Made by a program: the position numbers and the translations under genes. This document shows, one piece after another, positions 63,884 to 64,000 of a DNA stretch of 64,000 nt. A model generated the notes under the pieces. The model worked only from the letters and a program-made list of their open reading frames with translations. It made no database searches and was not told where the DNA came from. Within the stretch, counting starts at the first letter, position 1, and each line of letters begins with the position of its first letter. The stretch is from positions 434,001 through 498,000 of the forward strand of contig CAVSHI010000006.1 in the NCBI GenBank assembly GCA_963727845.1, written 5' to 3'. The DNA comes from JBEKTW01 sp963727845. Its GTDB lineage: Bacteria; Bacteroidota; Ignavibacteria; UBA10030; SZUA-254.

Positions 63884-64000
63884 ATGGTCGGCATAATCTA
63901 TCGCCCTATTGTTACGGAAAAGTCCACAAAGCTGCAGGACAAACGCCAGTACGTGTTCGAAGTGGATTTGAACGCGAACAAGGTGGACATCGCCCGCGCC
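63884..64000 (+). CDS. rplW: 50S ribosomal protein L23, partial
   Basis: First 39 codons, cut by the window edge. YRPIVTEKSTKL and YVFEVDLNANKVDIA match the L23 N-terminal strand-helix unit. Sits at the polypeptide exit and follows rplD as expected. Confidence 0.93.
   Translation, partial: MVGIIYRPIVTEKSTKLQDKRQYVFEVDLNANKVDIARA

Overview
The window is bacterial chromosome of moderately high GC and reads as a member of the Bacteroidota, most likely near the Ignavibacteria/Kryptonia/Chlorobi branch. The grounds are an lpxC-fabZ fusion gene, the order uppS-bamA-ompH-ompH-lpxD-lpxC/fabZ-lpxA, a secreted protein with an NPFNPST-type C-terminal type IX sorting domain, a DUF2723 membrane protein, and an S74-tailed repeat protein. 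This placement is inference; there is no rRNA gene in the window.

Layout: (1) 1-2315, minus strand: a MacB-like ABC permease (cut by the window edge) and its HlyD/MacA-type adaptor. (2) 2728-10247, minus: rluD-like, lspA, a DksA/TraR zinc-finger protein, ileS, and a DUF2905 gene, with an OLD-like ATPase-TOPRIM gene wedged between DUF2905 and ileS. (3) 10513-12604, minus: purine nucleoside phosphorylase, divIVA and yggS. (4) 12751-16040, plus: TPR protein, larE and a DinB-family gene. (5) 16399-20952, minus: lipoprotein, M28 peptidase and a broken alpha/beta hydrolase. (6) 21515-34618, plus: a glycosyltransferase, the outer-membrane/lipid A operon from uppS to lpxA continuing into a lipoyl-transfer gene, then panB, surE and a ClC channel. 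(7) 35845-40641, plus: a giant 17-residue-repeat S74 protein and a T9SS-secreted protein. (8) 40987-42753, minus: HIT protein and isocitrate dehydrogenase. (9) 43284-45357, plus: DUF2723 protein. (10) 45402-64000, plus: a tRNA/rpmG/secE/nusG cluster running into the rplKAJL-rpoBC, str and S10 operons; rplW is cut by the right edge.

Two things stand out beyond ordinary gene content. First, five genes (divIVA, an alpha/beta hydrolase, a glycosyltransferase, the DUF2723 protein and the essential rplJ) are each interrupted by a single extra base, after which the protein resumes perfectly in the +1 frame; the hydrolase has a second, opposite shift. Residual insertion errors in the assembly are the simplest reading, but the bias to +1 and the presence in rplJ deserve a check. 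Second, intergenic regions hold several families of dispersed repeats: nested palindromes bounded by CGTCATTCCC/GGGAATCCAG, a near-identical ~280-bp element present twice in inverted orientation, a 68-bp repeat pair, a GGGAGAGG palindrome pair, and degenerate AATCC arrays, one of which appears to lie inside the ileS coding sequence. No transposase, integrase, CRISPR array or prophage was seen. The best candidate for an accessory (possibly defence) gene is the lone OLD-like ATPase-TOPRIM protein.
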